A stretch of DNA of 39,394 nt from Methylacidiphilales bacterium. Lineage in GTDB: Bacteria; Verrucomicrobiota; Verrucomicrobiia; Methylacidiphilales; UBA1321. The position numbers were made by a program, and so were the translations under genes. The stretch lies in the NCBI GenBank assembly GCA_021272315.1, contig JAJSLI010000094.1:1-39394 (forward strand), in the 5' to 3' direction. The notes beneath the pieces were generated by a model. That model made no database searches, was not told the DNA's origin, and saw nothing but the letters and a program-made list of their open reading frames with translations. Below, piece by piece: positions 1 through 8,325 of the stretch (its first letter is position 1; each line of letters begins with the position of its first letter).

Positions 1-882
1 TCCGCCAACCTGATGCCGGCCCGCGCTTCCCACGCCGCCGGTGAGATCACCCTCCCGCCGCTCGCCGCCTGGGCCGCCACCGCCGCCGTCGGCGCACTCC
101 TGTTTCTCGCCGTGCTGCCCCATCTCGGCGTCATCATCAGCTCCTTCGCCGAACGGTGGTTCTTCACCGTTCTTCCGTCGAAGTACTCGACCCAATTCTA
201 CGCCGACGTCTTCACCGACGGCATCAACGCCCGCTTCGTCACCAACTCCCTCCTCTACTCCAGCCTGAGCGCCTTCCTCGACCTCGCCCTCGGCCTCATC
301 ATCGCCCATCTCCTGGCCCGCGAGACCTTTCGCGGCAAATCGCTGCTCGACGCCCTGGCCATGCTGCCGCTGGCGCTTCCCGGCCTTGTCCTCGCCTTCG
401 GCCTGCTCGTGAGTTACAACCTCCGCGGCTGGGGCGAGTGGATCAACCCGCGCGTCAATCCCACCTTTCTCCTCGTCGTCAGCTACGCGCTGCGCCGCCT
501 GCCCTATATTGTCCGCGCCGCCTACGCCGGTTACCAGCAGACCAGCCTCACGCTGGAGGAGGCCTCCGCCAATCTCGGCGCGGGCCGCTGGCGCACCTTC
601 ACTCGCATCACCCTTCCGCTCATCGCGCCCAGCCTGATCGCCGGGACCATCCTGACCTTTTGCTTTGCCATGCTCGAGGTCAGTGATAGCCTTATCCTCG
701 TCGTCGAAGCCCGCTTTGCGCCCATCACGCGCGGAATTTATGAGATCATGGGACGGCCCAGTCCCGATTCCGCCGGGCTGGCCTGCGCCCTCGGCGTCTT
801 CGCCATGGCCCTTCTTGGCGGCGGCCTGCTTCTCGGCAGTCGCCTGATGGGACGGCGCCTCGGTGGCTTCTTCCGCGTATGA
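1..882 (+). CDS. ABC transporter permease, iron(III)/FbpB type (5' end cut off)
   Basis: Inner-membrane permease of a binding-protein-dependent ABC importer. The frame is open from the first base, so the gene begins outside the window. An ATG at 13 exists, but the visible part looks like the second half of a fused two-domain permease of the FbpB/AfuB (ferric iron) type, with no room for the first half. Hydrophobic segments lie near residues 20-45, 70-100, 110-135, 200-230 and 255-280. The EAA loop that contacts the ATPase is clear: EEASANLGAGRWRTF followed by ITLPLIAPSLIAG. The stop overlaps the ATG of the next gene by 4 bases (ATGA), which suggests translational coupling. Substrate is inferred from similarity only; thiamine or phosphonate-type permeases share this fold. 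The partner ATPase and binding protein are not in view. Confidence 0.85.
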   Translation, partial: SANLMPARASHAAGEITLPPLAAWAATAAVGALLFLAVLPHLGVIISSFAERWFFTVLPSKYSTQFYADVFTDGINARFVTNSLLYSSLSAFLDLALGLIIAHLLARETFRGKSLLDALAMLPLALPGLVLAFGLLVSYNLRGWGEWINPRVNPTFLLVVSYALRRLPYIVRAAYAGYQQTSLTLEEASANLGAGRWRTFTRITLPLIAPSLIAGTILTFCFAMLEVSDSLILVVEARFAPITRGIYEIMGRPSPDSAGLACALGVFAMALLGGGLLLGSRLMGRRLGGFFRV

Positions 883-1562
883 AATTATTTTTGATTTTTA
901 CCCTGCTACTCGCCGGCCCGGCTTTCACCGCTTCCGCCCAGACCAACCCGGCAGCCACGCCCTCCACCCCCGCCGCCGCGCCCGCGCAGGCCACCTTGAG
1001 CGATCCCTTCAGCGATCCCCTCATCCAGCAGGTGGTGCAACGGCACAAAAAAGCGGTCGACGGAGACACCGCGGAAACCAAGTCGCTCACTACCGACCTT
1101 GAGAAGTGGACTAAAGAACAGCCCAATAATCACCTCCTCCAGGCCTACCTCGGCAGCGTCTACACACTCGACAGCCGCGATTCATGGTGGGGACCGAGCA
1201 AACTCACCTATCTCCAAAACGGCGGCAAGGAGCTGGAAGCTGCCGTCGCCGCCGATCCCCATAACCCCGCTGTTCGTTTCGTGCGCGCCATCGACTATTT
1301 CGAGCTCCCCGCCATCTTCGGCAAGCGCCAGACCGCCCGCGAGGATTTCCTGATTCTCGTCAAACAGGTCGAAGGGCTCCTCCCCAACGCCTACAAGCTC
1401 AATAACGAGACCCAGCAGGCCATCTACTACTACGCGGGCCTCAGCGACAAGCAACTTTCCCTGCCCAAGGAGGCGAAAGAGCTCATGGAGCGCGGCCTCA
1501 AGCTCGCGCCCAATTCCGACCTCAGCGTCAAAATCCGCGCTGAACTTTCCAACCTCGACTGA
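879..1562 (+). CDS. secreted TPR-like protein of unknown function
   Basis: A 227-residue protein with a clear signal peptide: basic MK start, hydrophobic core LFLIFTLLLAGPAF, and an ASAQ cleavage region near residue 21. A low-complexity Ala/Pro/Thr linker follows (about 22-45), then a helical region with the spacing of tetratricopeptide-like repeats, for example LQAYLGSVYTLDSRDSWW and, near the C-terminus, AKELMERGLKLAPNSD. No catalytic motif is visible. The start overlaps the permease stop by 4 bases and the stop lies 7 bases before mtnA, so it is probably co-transcribed with both. It may act as a periplasmic or outer-membrane scaffold; I do not recognise a characterised family. Confidence 0.75.
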   Translation: MKLFLIFTLLLAGPAFTASAQTNPAATPSTPAAAPAQATLSDPFSDPLIQQVVQRHKKAVDGDTAETKSLTTDLEKWTKEQPNNHLLQAYLGSVYTLDSRDSWWGPSKLTYLQNGGKELEAAVAADPHNPAVRFVRAIDYFELPAIFGKRQTAREDFLILVKQVEGLLPNAYKLNNETQQAIYYYAGLSDKQLSLPKEAKELMERGLKLAPNSDLSVKIRAELSNLD

Positions 1563-1569
1563 TTTTCCC

Positions 1570-2655
1570 ATGAATTACCAAGGCAAACGTTGGCGCACGA
1601 TCTGGCGCAATGCCGACGATACCATCGGCGTCATCGACCAGCGCCTGCTGCCGCATCAATTCCAGACCCTCGCCCTCCGCACGATGGAGGAATGCGCCGA
1701 GGCCATCCGCAACATGACCGTGCGCGGCGCACCTCTCATCGGCGCCACCGCCGCCTACGGCATATGCCTGGCCATACGTGATGACTCCAGCGAGAAGTCG
1801 ATTCATACCGCATTGAAAACACTTATGTTCACGCGTCCCACTGCGGTCAACCTGCTCTGGGCCTTGAACCAGATGCTGGCTGCGGTTTCGGCCCTTCCTT
1901 CCGAAAAACGCCTCGAACGTGCCTGGCAAAGAGCCGCTGAGATCTGCGACGAAGACGTGGAAACCAACGAAGCCATCGGACGCCACGGCCAAGCCATCTT
2001 CCGCGAAATTCTGGCCAAAAAACCGGACGGCTCGCGCCTCAACGTCCTCACCCACTGCAACGCCGGCTGGCTGGCCTGCGTCGATTGGGGCACAGCGCTT
2101 GCCCCCATCTTCATGGCCCACGACGCTGGTCTGCCGGTCCATGTGTGGGTCGATGAAACCCGGCCCCGCAACCAGGGCGCGTCGTTGACGGCGTGGGAGC
2201 TCAAGCAACACGGCGTCCCGCACACCGTTGTCGTCGACAACGCAGGCGGTCATCTCATGCAGCACGGCCTCGTCGATCTCGTCATCGTCGGCACCGACCG
2301 CACCACCGCCCAAGGCGACGTCTGCAACAAGATCGGCACCTACCTGAAGGCCCTCGCCGCCCGCGACAACGGCGTTCCCTTTTACGTGGCCCTCCCGAGT
2401 TCCACCATCGACTGGACCCTGCGCGACGGCCTCGCCGAAATTCCGATCGAGGAACGGAACGCCGCCGAAGTCACCCATCTGCGCGGCAAAACCGCCGACG
2501 GCGCGCTCGTCGAAATCCAGGTCACTCCGGACGGTTCGCCCGCCTCCAACTACGGTTTCGATGTCACGCCCGCCCGCCTCGTCACCGCTCTCATCACCGA
2601 GAAGGGCGTCTGCGCCGCCAGCGAGCCGGCCCTCAAAAAGTTGTTCGGAAGGTAG
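1570..2655 (+). CDS. mtnA: S-methyl-5-thioribose-1-phosphate isomerase
   Basis: Converts the aldose S-methyl-5-thioribose-1-phosphate to the ketose S-methyl-5-thioribulose-1-phosphate in the cytoplasmic methionine salvage pathway. The 361-residue length is normal for the family, which is related to eIF2B subunits. Diagnostic stretches are MTVRGAPLIGATAAYG near the N-terminus, LTHCNAG containing Cys163, DETRPRNQGASLT, and GTDRTTAQGDVCNKIGTY with Asp243. Cys163 and Asp243 match the catalytic Cys and Asp of the Bacillus enzyme. The ATG lies 7 bases after the preceding stop. No other methionine salvage gene is in view, so the source of the substrate here cannot be told. The gene borders an apparently foreign restriction-modification cassette. 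Confidence 0.96.
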   Translation: MNYQGKRWRTIWRNADDTIGVIDQRLLPHQFQTLALRTMEECAEAIRNMTVRGAPLIGATAAYGICLAIRDDSSEKSIHTALKTLMFTRPTAVNLLWALNQMLAAVSALPSEKRLERAWQRAAEICDEDVETNEAIGRHGQAIFREILAKKPDGSRLNVLTHCNAGWLACVDWGTALAPIFMAHDAGLPVHVWVDETRPRNQGASLTAWELKQHGVPHTVVVDNAGGHLMQHGLVDLVIVGTDRTTAQGDVCNKIGTYLKALAARDNGVPFYVALPSSTIDWTLRDGLAEIPIEERNAAEVTHLRGKTADGALVEIQVTPDGSPASNYGFDVTPARLVTALITEKGVCAASEPALKKLFGR

Positions 2656-2719
2656 AGGTTGATTAAAAAGTCTGAGCTTCCCTAGATGCGGCGGTGCGGG
2701 TTCAATAGGGTCGAGACAA

Positions 2720-4057
2720 ATGAAAGTCGTAGAAAAGCAAGAATCGAATACCCTGCTCAAGAGCGATGCTCCTTTTCACTCCTGGTACCGCTTTGTCCTC
2801 TCTTATCCGCCCCATTTGGTCCGAAAGTATGTTGAGGAGTTTGACCTCGGATCCGGAGACCTTTTATACGATCCCTTTTGCGGAACGGGGACAACTTTGG
2901 TGGAAGGCAAAAAGTTGGGCATTCGTACTGTGGGCAGCGAAGCCCATCCCTTCACTGCGATGGTCTCTCGCGTTAAAAGCAATTGGTCGCTGAAAACAGA
3001 TCAACTCGAAGGTATTGCCCGGGAGATCGGACGGAAAGCCGAACAGGCCTGCAACAAGCATGGATTGCCTCCCTTGTCTTTCGTTACAAGCCTCTTGAGA
3101 GAAAAGCCTTCCGGCATGCTCAACGGGTATTCACTGGATGCTGACGAAGCCGGGATGATTCCAACAGGCTTTATGAGTGATCGCCCCCTCGGGCGGCTCT
3201 TGATCCTTCGCCACTGGATTGAAAAGTTGACAGAGCAGGAACCGCCGGCCCTTCGGGAATTTTTTTATGTCGCCCTGGCCCATGTTATTTCCAATGGCGC
3301 GGGCAACTTTTCCTTTGGTCCGGAGATTTACAAAACCAAAGCGAAAAATGATTACGATGTCCTGGGTCATTTCAGTCAACAAGTCGCCATCATGATTTCC
3401 GATCTTGTCGTGTCCAAAGATTGGCCGGGGCGAAAAATTTCAACCCGCGTCTACGAAGACGATGCCCGCGAGCTTTCCAAAATTCCACGGGGAATCACGT
3501 CGGTCATCACCTCGCCCCCCTACCCCAATGAAAAGGACTACACGCGCACGACGCGGGTTGAGTCCGTCTTGCTGCGATTCATGACCCATCGAAAACAATT
3601 GCGCGAGGTCAAACACAGCTTGCTTCGATCAAACACGAGGAATGTTTTTGTGGCCGACGACGACTTGAATGAAGTTGCCGGATTTGAATCCATTCGCCGG
3701 GTGTGCGAGCAAATTGAAGCCCGCCGGGTGGAGCTTAATAAAACCAGCGGGTTTGAGCGCCTTTATCACAAGGTCGTGGCACATTATTTCGGCGGCATGA
3801 AAAAACACTTCCGGAAACTCAAAAGTAAATTGGAGCCGGGAGCCAAGCTGGCTTACGTCGTGGGTGATCAATATTCATTCCTCATGGTGCCAGTCCGAAC
3901 CGCCACTCTTTTGGCCGAAGTGGCGGAATCAGAAGGGTATCGCGTCAAAGGGATTGAATTATGGCGGGAAAGGGTGGGAACCCGGGTACGCAATGGGCTT
4001 GAAGCACAAAAAACGGTGCGCGTTCGCGAAGAAATCTTAATTTTGGAGATGCCCTGA
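2720..4057 (+). CDS. DNA methyltransferase of a type II restriction-modification system
   Basis: A 445-residue SAM-dependent DNA amino-methyltransferase that would protect host DNA from the nuclease encoded next. Motif I (SAM binding) is DPFCGTGTTLVEG at residues 51-63. The catalytic motif IV is TSPPY at 264-268, which points to N4-cytosine or N6-adenine methylation; SPPY is commonest in N4-cytosine enzymes. Motif I precedes motif IV, separated by about 200 residues, unlike the usual beta order. The N-terminal HSWYRFVLSYPPHLVRKYVE region is typical of enzymes of this layout. The stop overlaps the next ATG by one base (TGATG), a common sign of coupling. Base composition is visibly AT-richer than in mtnA and the M23 gene, and codon choice differs, suggesting transfer. 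The recognition sequence cannot be read from the protein. Confidence 0.88.
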   Translation: MKVVEKQESNTLLKSDAPFHSWYRFVLSYPPHLVRKYVEEFDLGSGDLLYDPFCGTGTTLVEGKKLGIRTVGSEAHPFTAMVSRVKSNWSLKTDQLEGIAREIGRKAEQACNKHGLPPLSFVTSLLREKPSGMLNGYSLDADEAGMIPTGFMSDRPLGRLLILRHWIEKLTEQEPPALREFFYVALAHVISNGAGNFSFGPEIYKTKAKNDYDVLGHFSQQVAIMISDLVVSKDWPGRKISTRVYEDDARELSKIPRGITSVITSPPYPNEKDYTRTTRVESVLLRFMTHRKQLREVKHSLLRSNTRNVFVADDDLNEVAGFESIRRVCEQIEARRVELNKTSGFERLYHKVVAHYFGGMKKHFRKLKSKLEPGAKLAYVVGDQYSFLMVPVRTATLLAEVAESEGYRVKGIELWRERVGTRVRNGLEAQKTVRVREEILILEMP

Positions 4058-4824
4058 TGCCTGAATTACCGGATAATGCTTACGATCAGCTTTTGGTCTC
4101 TGTTTTCGAGAGCAAGTGGAGGTCGGGACTCAAGGAAATAACCTTTACCAAGGATGATTTGATCGATGCGGATGCTCGTCTTGGGCTGAGAATAAAAAAT
4201 TTGGCTGACGTTCTCTACACCTATCGTTCCCGGCGGGCCTTTCCGGCTCATATTGCTGAGAAGGGCAATTGGATTATCGCGGCAAAAGGATCAGGCAAAT
4301 ACGCCTTCGTGAAGGTTACGCGGGAGGCACTTGTTGAAATCCCTTCCACCTTGAAAATTTTCCCGATCCCTTACGCCGTTCCGGAAATAGTGGCTTCAAA
4401 TCTTGCCGATGACGAACAAGGATTATTGACCATAGTGCGTTATAATCGCTTGCTCGACGTCTTTACGGGACTGGCTTGTTTTCATTTACAAAGCCACATC
4501 CGCACACACGTCAAAGGCCATGGTCAAATCGAGATCGATGAGCTTTACGTGGGGGTGGATAAAGACGGACGCGGATATGCTTTGCCGGTCGAAGGGAAAG
4601 TGGCCGGTGAATCATTGGGAATTGATAAAGCCGTTGGTTTGACGTTATTTGCTTCGGCAAAATTCCCTAATCTTATTTGCCGACCTGTTGCCGTCCTGCG
4701 TCAGGCTCGGGATATTATCGCCTGTGTCGAGTTTGAACCGGCTAGTGACATAGCCAAAGTTTCGGTTCTGGACATCCGGCGGTACCAACTCGTGAGAGAG
4801 GAGAGAAAGCCTTTAAAGCCTTAG
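4057..4824 (+). CDS. putative type II restriction endonuclease, PD-(D/E)XK type
   Basis: A 255-residue protein coupled to the methyltransferase by a TGATG junction. I do not recognise a named enzyme. The C-terminal half has a plausible PD-(D/E)XK core: strand EIDELYVGVD with Asp161/Glu162, then LPVEGKV with Glu179-x-Lys181, followed by SLGIDKAVGLTLFAS as the next helix and strand. The N-terminal half (about 10-90) holds charged helices and TYRSRRAFPAHI, possibly the DNA-recognition part. The nuclease call rests on this motif, the size, and the methyltransferase partner; no homologue search was possible. Like its partner it is AT-richer than the flanks. It is probably toxic without methylation, which fits the methyltransferase-first order. 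Confidence 0.72.
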   Translation: MPELPDNAYDQLLVSVFESKWRSGLKEITFTKDDLIDADARLGLRIKNLADVLYTYRSRRAFPAHIAEKGNWIIAAKGSGKYAFVKVTREALVEIPSTLKIFPIPYAVPEIVASNLADDEQGLLTIVRYNRLLDVFTGLACFHLQSHIRTHVKGHGQIEIDELYVGVDKDGRGYALPVEGKVAGESLGIDKAVGLTLFASAKFPNLICRPVAVLRQARDIIACVEFEPASDIAKVSVLDIRRYQLVREERKPLKP

Positions 4825-4849
4825 GCCTCTCCTTCTTGAATCACCAGTA

Positions 4850-5584
4850 ATGGCCTCCCGCCTAACCTATCTCGCCGTTCTGGCCGTCTGGATCGCCGCT
4901 CTCTGGTTCGGGCTCGATTTCGCGGGCCGCGAACGGAAGCCTCCCGTCGCGCCGCCTGCCACCCAGATCGATTGGGTTGAATTTTTCACCGTCAACATTC
5001 TCCCCAGCCTGCCCGCCGCCGACGAATTTGACACGCCGCTGCGTCCGCCCGACGGCACGGGCGTGATCATCTCGATGCCCTTTGGGGAGCAGGGGCATCT
5101 CGGCGAGGACTGGATCACCGGCCAAGGTGACGTCACCCTCGGCGAGCCCGTCTATAGCGTGGCCGACGGCTGGGTTTCCGTCGCGCAGAATTTCGAGAGC
5201 GCCTGGGGAAACGTCGTCTTTGTCTGCTATCGCCTGCCCGAGGGCCGCTATCCGCCCTTTGTCGAAGTCATGTACGCCCAGCTCCAAACGATGGACGTGA
5301 AGCCGGGTGATTTTGTGAAGCGGGGCCAGCGCATCGGCACGGTCGGCAACGTCGACGGCCAATACCTGGCCCATCTCCATTGGGAGGTGAGGCAGACCGT
5401 CGGCCTCGGGCTTGGCGTCGCGTTCAACTCGCGCAACGACGGCTGGCTCGGCCCCAGCGATTTCCTCGCCGCCCACCGTGGCGACCGTTTTAAGGAGCCG
5501 CTCCTGGCCAAACCGCTCACGCCCGCGGAATTGCTCGAGGTGGAAAAGCCCGGCGGCGACAAGATTTGGGGCACCGATTTCTGA
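4850..5584 (+). CDS. M23 (LytM-like) zinc metallopeptidase, membrane-anchored
   Basis: A 244-residue envelope protein with an N-terminal hydrophobic anchor or uncleaved signal (about 5-24). Its M23 peptidase domain cuts peptide cross-links in peptidoglycan or related substrates. Zinc ligands of the family are present: HLGED with His83 and Asp87, and the HLH motif at 175-177 in AHLHWEVR. The segment KPGDFVKRGQRIGTVGN between them is the usual lysostaphin-type core. All key residues are kept, so it should be active rather than an EnvC-like activator. The start is the first ATG after the restriction cassette, 25 bases past its stop, and the gene returns to the GC-rich codon use of the host. The C-terminus faces the convergent transglycosylase gene. 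Confidence 0.88.
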   Translation: MASRLTYLAVLAVWIAALWFGLDFAGRERKPPVAPPATQIDWVEFFTVNILPSLPAADEFDTPLRPPDGTGVIISMPFGEQGHLGEDWITGQGDVTLGEPVYSVADGWVSVAQNFESAWGNVVFVCYRLPEGRYPPFVEVMYAQLQTMDVKPGDFVKRGQRIGTVGNVDGQYLAHLHWEVRQTVGLGLGVAFNSRNDGWLGPSDFLAAHRGDRFKEPLLAKPLTPAELLEVEKPGGDKIWGTDF

Positions 5585-5626
5585 TGAGAACCCAGCTCAA
5601 AATCAGCCCGGCGCGCGCCGCAATTC

Positions 5627-6238
5627 TCACTGCGGTTGTGTTTCCGAAACGAATTCCCGGTAAAGCGGATTATTTGCCAGCAATTGCCTGTAATTGTCAC
5701 GCTGCGTCAGGATCACCTCGACATAATCACGCGTCGAGGGATAGGTAATCCTGTCCATGAAAGCGACGTGGTCCTGCGGATTCTGAGCGTCGACCCATCT
5801 CAGCGCGTTGCTCGGCCCCGCGTTGTACTCGGCCAGCGCGAACGTCACCGGGTCATCCGTCTGACTCCAGCGCCGGATCGCCCGGTTCAGGTACCAGGTG
5901 CCCGCCCGGATGTTGGTCGCCGGGTCGTAAAGATCATCCGGCTGGAAATTGGCGATCTTGTTCGCCTTTGCCCACATCCGGCCCACCTCCGGCGTCACCT
6001 GCATCAGGCCCCGTTCGTCCGCCATGCCGTGGGTCTGGGGATCGAATTTACTCTCCCGCCAGATCAGCGCCCGGATCAGGAACGGGTCCACGCCCGATTC
6101 CCGCGCCTCCTGCACGATCAGCGGATCGCACGGCCTCTCCTTCGGCTGATAATGCTGCCAATAAAGCGAGAGCACTTCTCCAGCCAGAGCGGCCAGTAAA
6201 ACCACCACCACAAAAATGTAGGTCCAGCGCAAACGCAC
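5627..6238 (-). CDS. lytic transglycosylase (SLT domain)
   Basis: A 203-residue murein lytic transglycosylase that cleaves the MurNAc-GlcNAc bond with formation of 1,6-anhydro-MurNAc. One N-terminal membrane segment (about 6-27) suggests anchoring to the inner membrane. The SLT fold shows the catalytic Glu62 in ALIWRESKFDP, then GLMQV (77-81) and AEYNAGP (136-142). Translation would begin at GTG (complement of 6236-6238); no better ATG is in frame nearby. It lies 82 bases downstream of the prepilin peptidase gene on the same strand, so it may be the last gene of an aroE operon. With the M23 peptidase and the amidase at 28991 it is one of three peptidoglycan-active enzymes in the window. Confidence 0.9.
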   Translation of the reverse strand: MRLRWTYIFVVVVLLAALAGEVLSLYWQHYQPKERPCDPLIVQEARESGVDPFLIRALIWRESKFDPQTHGMADERGLMQVTPEVGRMWAKANKIANFQPDDLYDPATNIRAGTWYLNRAIRRWSQTDDPVTFALAEYNAGPSNALRWVDAQNPQDHVAFMDRITYPSTRDYVEVILTQRDNYRQLLANNPLYREFVSETQPQ

Positions 6239-6320
6239 GCGATAAGTTCTTCTCTCGGTACTTAAAGCGCAAGATATTTGGGCAACAATTACCCCGCTTT
6301 AACGGAAGCCCGGACACCCT

Positions 6321-7196
6321 CTAGCGGGGCGGCGGAATCATGTGCGGGTCGGTCATCGGCGACGTCGCCATGTTCCACATATGCGCGACATTCTGCCAGT
6401 AAGCAAAGGTGATATCGTGACCGCCGAAGAGCCACAGCACCGCCGCGAGCCCGAGGAAAGGCCCGTACGGAATACGGGTCCCCCACGCGCCGCGCTGCCA
6501 GAAAATCAGCGCCAGCCCCAGGACCGAACCGACCATCGCCGAAAGCGGCAGAATCCATGTAATCGACGTCCCGCCGAGAAACGAGCCCATCGCGGCGACG
6601 AACTTCACGTCACCCATCCCCATCGCCTCCTTCCTGAAAACAAGCGTACCCAGCCAGGCTATCCCCAGCAGCGTCAGCGCCCCGGCCATGGCACCGGCCA
6701 GGCTCCAGGAAAATCCCTGGAGCGGCGTCGTCCGGTCCATCAGCGACGGGTGAATCGCGCAGGCCACGAACCCAGCCACGCATCCGCCCAGGCTGAACCG
6801 GTCGGGAATGATGTAGTGGTCCAGATCGATCAGGCAGGCCGTGGTCAAACCGCTGATCATGATCGCGTAAATCACCGCCGCCACCGGGTCAACCTCGCCG
6901 TATTTCAGCCAGAGCGCGAGGAAAAGAAACGCCATGCCCGTCTCGACCAGCCAATAGCGCAGGTCGATCCGCGTGCCGCAGCAGGCGGCCTTCCCGCGCA
7001 GCAGGGGCCAGCTCACAATCGGGATGTTGTGGTACCACGGGATCGGCGCCCCGCAGGCCGAGCAATGCGAACGCGGAGTCACGATCGACCGGTTCAGCGG
7101 GATGCGGTAGACGCACACATTCAGGAACGAGCCCACGCAGGCGCCCACCACAAACGCGGCGATGCTTTCAAGCACGCGAAGCAAAATTGGATCCAT
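6321..7196 (-). CDS. type IV prepilin peptidase (leader peptidase, PilD family)
   Basis: A 291-residue polytopic membrane aspartyl protease that removes leader peptides of type IV pilins or type II secretion pseudopilins and usually N-methylates the new N-terminus. The N-terminal domain shows GSFLNVCVYRIP (22-33) and the cytoplasmic zinc loop beginning SHCSACG (Cys45, Cys48). The catalytic Asp residues lie in LIDLDHYIIPD (122-132) and in GMGDVKF. Multiple hydrophobic helices follow. The second Cys pair is altered: the usual C-x-x-C appears as KAACCG, with Ala70 at the first ligand position and Cys72-Cys73 adjacent. It follows aroE by 30 bases. No pilin or secretion ATPase gene is in view, so its substrates lie elsewhere. 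Confidence 0.93.
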   Translation of the reverse strand: MDPILLRVLESIAAFVVGACVGSFLNVCVYRIPLNRSIVTPRSHCSACGAPIPWYHNIPIVSWPLLRGKAACCGTRIDLRYWLVETGMAFLFLALWLKYGEVDPVAAVIYAIMISGLTTACLIDLDHYIIPDRFSLGGCVAGFVACAIHPSLMDRTTPLQGFSWSLAGAMAGALTLLGIAWLGTLVFRKEAMGMGDVKFVAAMGSFLGGTSITWILPLSAMVGSVLGLALIFWQRGAWGTRIPYGPFLGLAAVLWLFGGHDITFAYWQNVAHMWNMATSPMTDPHMIPPPR

Positions 7197-7226
7197 GGAA
7201 TAAAAGCGTCAGCATGCCATCACCTT

Positions 7227-8135
7227 TCACCCGCGCGAAGCGGAAAATGCGCTTTCCAACGCTTTCCTCATAATATTCAGCGGCGCCTCCCTCCCCGTCC
7301 AGAGAGAAAAGGCCGCCGCGCCCTGGTGCAGGAGCATGCCCAGCCCGTCGCTCCACTTCGCGCCCGCCGCTTCGGCCTCCTGCCGGAATTTCACGCAGCC
7401 CGCGCCGTAAACCGTGTCGAAAATCAGCACTCCCGCCGGCAGGAGCCGCGCCGGCAGCACCGGCGGTGACTGCGGATCTAGTCCCGCTGACGTCGCGTTG
7501 ACCACAACGTCCGCCTCTTTCATCGCCGCGGCCAGTTCCTCGTCGCGCCAGCCGATCGGGCGCAGGTTCCGCGCCGTCCGCGCCAGCAGCCCGGTCGAAA
7601 ATTGCCCCTGGAGGTGATTCACCAGTTCCAACGCCCGCCCCGCCTTGCGGTTGGCGATGATCAGGAGCGGACATTTCTCAAGCAAGGCCTGCGTCGCGAT
7701 CGCCCGGCCCGCACCGCCCGCCCCGAGCAGCAAAATCCGCAACTCGTCCGGGCCGCGCCCGAAAGCCTCGCGCAACGCGCGGCTCCAACCCACGCCGTCG
7801 GTGTTGTGGCCAACGAGCTTGCCCCCGTCATTCATCACTGTGTTCACCGCCCGGAACTGCTCGGCCGACTCGGCGCGCCGGTCGCACAGCTCATACATCC
7901 TCATCTTGTTGGGAATGGTGCAGTTCCATCCCCCGAAAGGCACCTGCCGCAACCGCCCCACCGCTCGTTCCAGCCCTTCCTCGTCCACGGCGATCCGGTA
8001 ATAGCGCGCCTCGATCCCCAGGTGGTCGAACGCCGCCTGTTGCATCGCGGGCGAAAGCGAGTGATTGATCGGGCTGCCCAACACCGCGTAGGGCGTGGGA
8101 ACCGACGGCAGGGAAAGAATCAGGTCAGGTTTCAC
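7227..8135 (-). CDS. aroE: shikimate dehydrogenase
   Basis: Reduces 3-dehydroshikimate to shikimate with NADPH in the pathway to chorismate and aromatic amino acids. The 302-residue length is slightly above the usual 270-290. The substrate-binding N-terminal domain shows GSPINHSLSPAMQQAAF and the catalytic Lys in NCTIPNKMRMYE. The conserved Asp is in GHNTDGVGW. The NADP domain has GAGGAGRAIATQAL, then ANRKAGRA, and VNATSAGLDP. Translation appears to start at GTG (complement of 8133-8135). It is first in a minus-strand group with the prepilin peptidase and transglycosylase, divergent from purF across a 190-base gap. Confidence 0.95.
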   Translation of the reverse strand: MKPDLILSLPSVPTPYAVLGSPINHSLSPAMQQAAFDHLGIEARYYRIAVDEEGLERAVGRLRQVPFGGWNCTIPNKMRMYELCDRRAESAEQFRAVNTVMNDGGKLVGHNTDGVGWSRALREAFGRGPDELRILLLGAGGAGRAIATQALLEKCPLLIIANRKAGRALELVNHLQGQFSTGLLARTARNLRPIGWRDEELAAAMKEADVVVNATSAGLDPQSPPVLPARLLPAGVLIFDTVYGAGCVKFRQEAEAAGAKWSDGLGMLLHQGAAAFSLWTGREAPLNIMRKALESAFSASRG

Positions 8136-8235
8136 CGGAAAGTTTATAAATTCTTTATGCTCACATCCCCGCCCTGTCGAGGGTGTTCATGAAAGACGCC
8201 TTTCTTCCGCCGACGGACGGCCAGCGGTCATTCCG

Positions 8236-8260
8236 TGCGGCAGTGCCCAAACGTGCCGCA
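8236..8260. promoter_or_regulatory. 7-bp inverted repeat between aroE and purF
   Basis: TGCGGCA (8236-8242) and TGCCGCA (8254-8260) are perfect inverted arms around an 11-base spacer. They sit in the region shared by divergent aroE and purF, about 65 bases before the purF start. A run of A follows on the plus strand, which does not fit an intrinsic terminator in either direction. It could be an operator or a hairpin in the purF leader. A weak minus-10 candidate TATAAG lies at 8310-8315. Function is a guess. Confidence 0.35.
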
Positions 8261-8325
8261 AAAAAGTCGCGAAAAAGTCCGAAACGCTTTTCCTTCTGCG
8301 CGGATCGTGTATAAGTAAACTGGGC

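Noticed and set aside
2688..2716. tRNA-like T-arm (GGGTTCAATAG) before the restriction cassette
   Set aside because: The stem bases around the TTCAA are not complementary and no acceptor, D or anticodon arm can be built, so a tRNA remnant as integration site is not supported.
5609..5620. Palindrome CGGCGCGCGCCG between the M23 and transglycosylase genes
   Set aside because: Short CpG-type palindrome without loop or T run; likely chance.
6292..6329. Hairpin CCCCGCT/AGCGGGG over the prepilin peptidase stop
   Set aside because: The loop is 24 bases and no T run follows on the minus strand; it may be chance in GC-rich DNA.
8095..8325. Upstream extension of the purF frame
   Set aside because: The extra 77 codons have no similarity to PurF and would bury the Cys that must become N-terminal; the ATG at 8326 places Cys20 at the expected distance.
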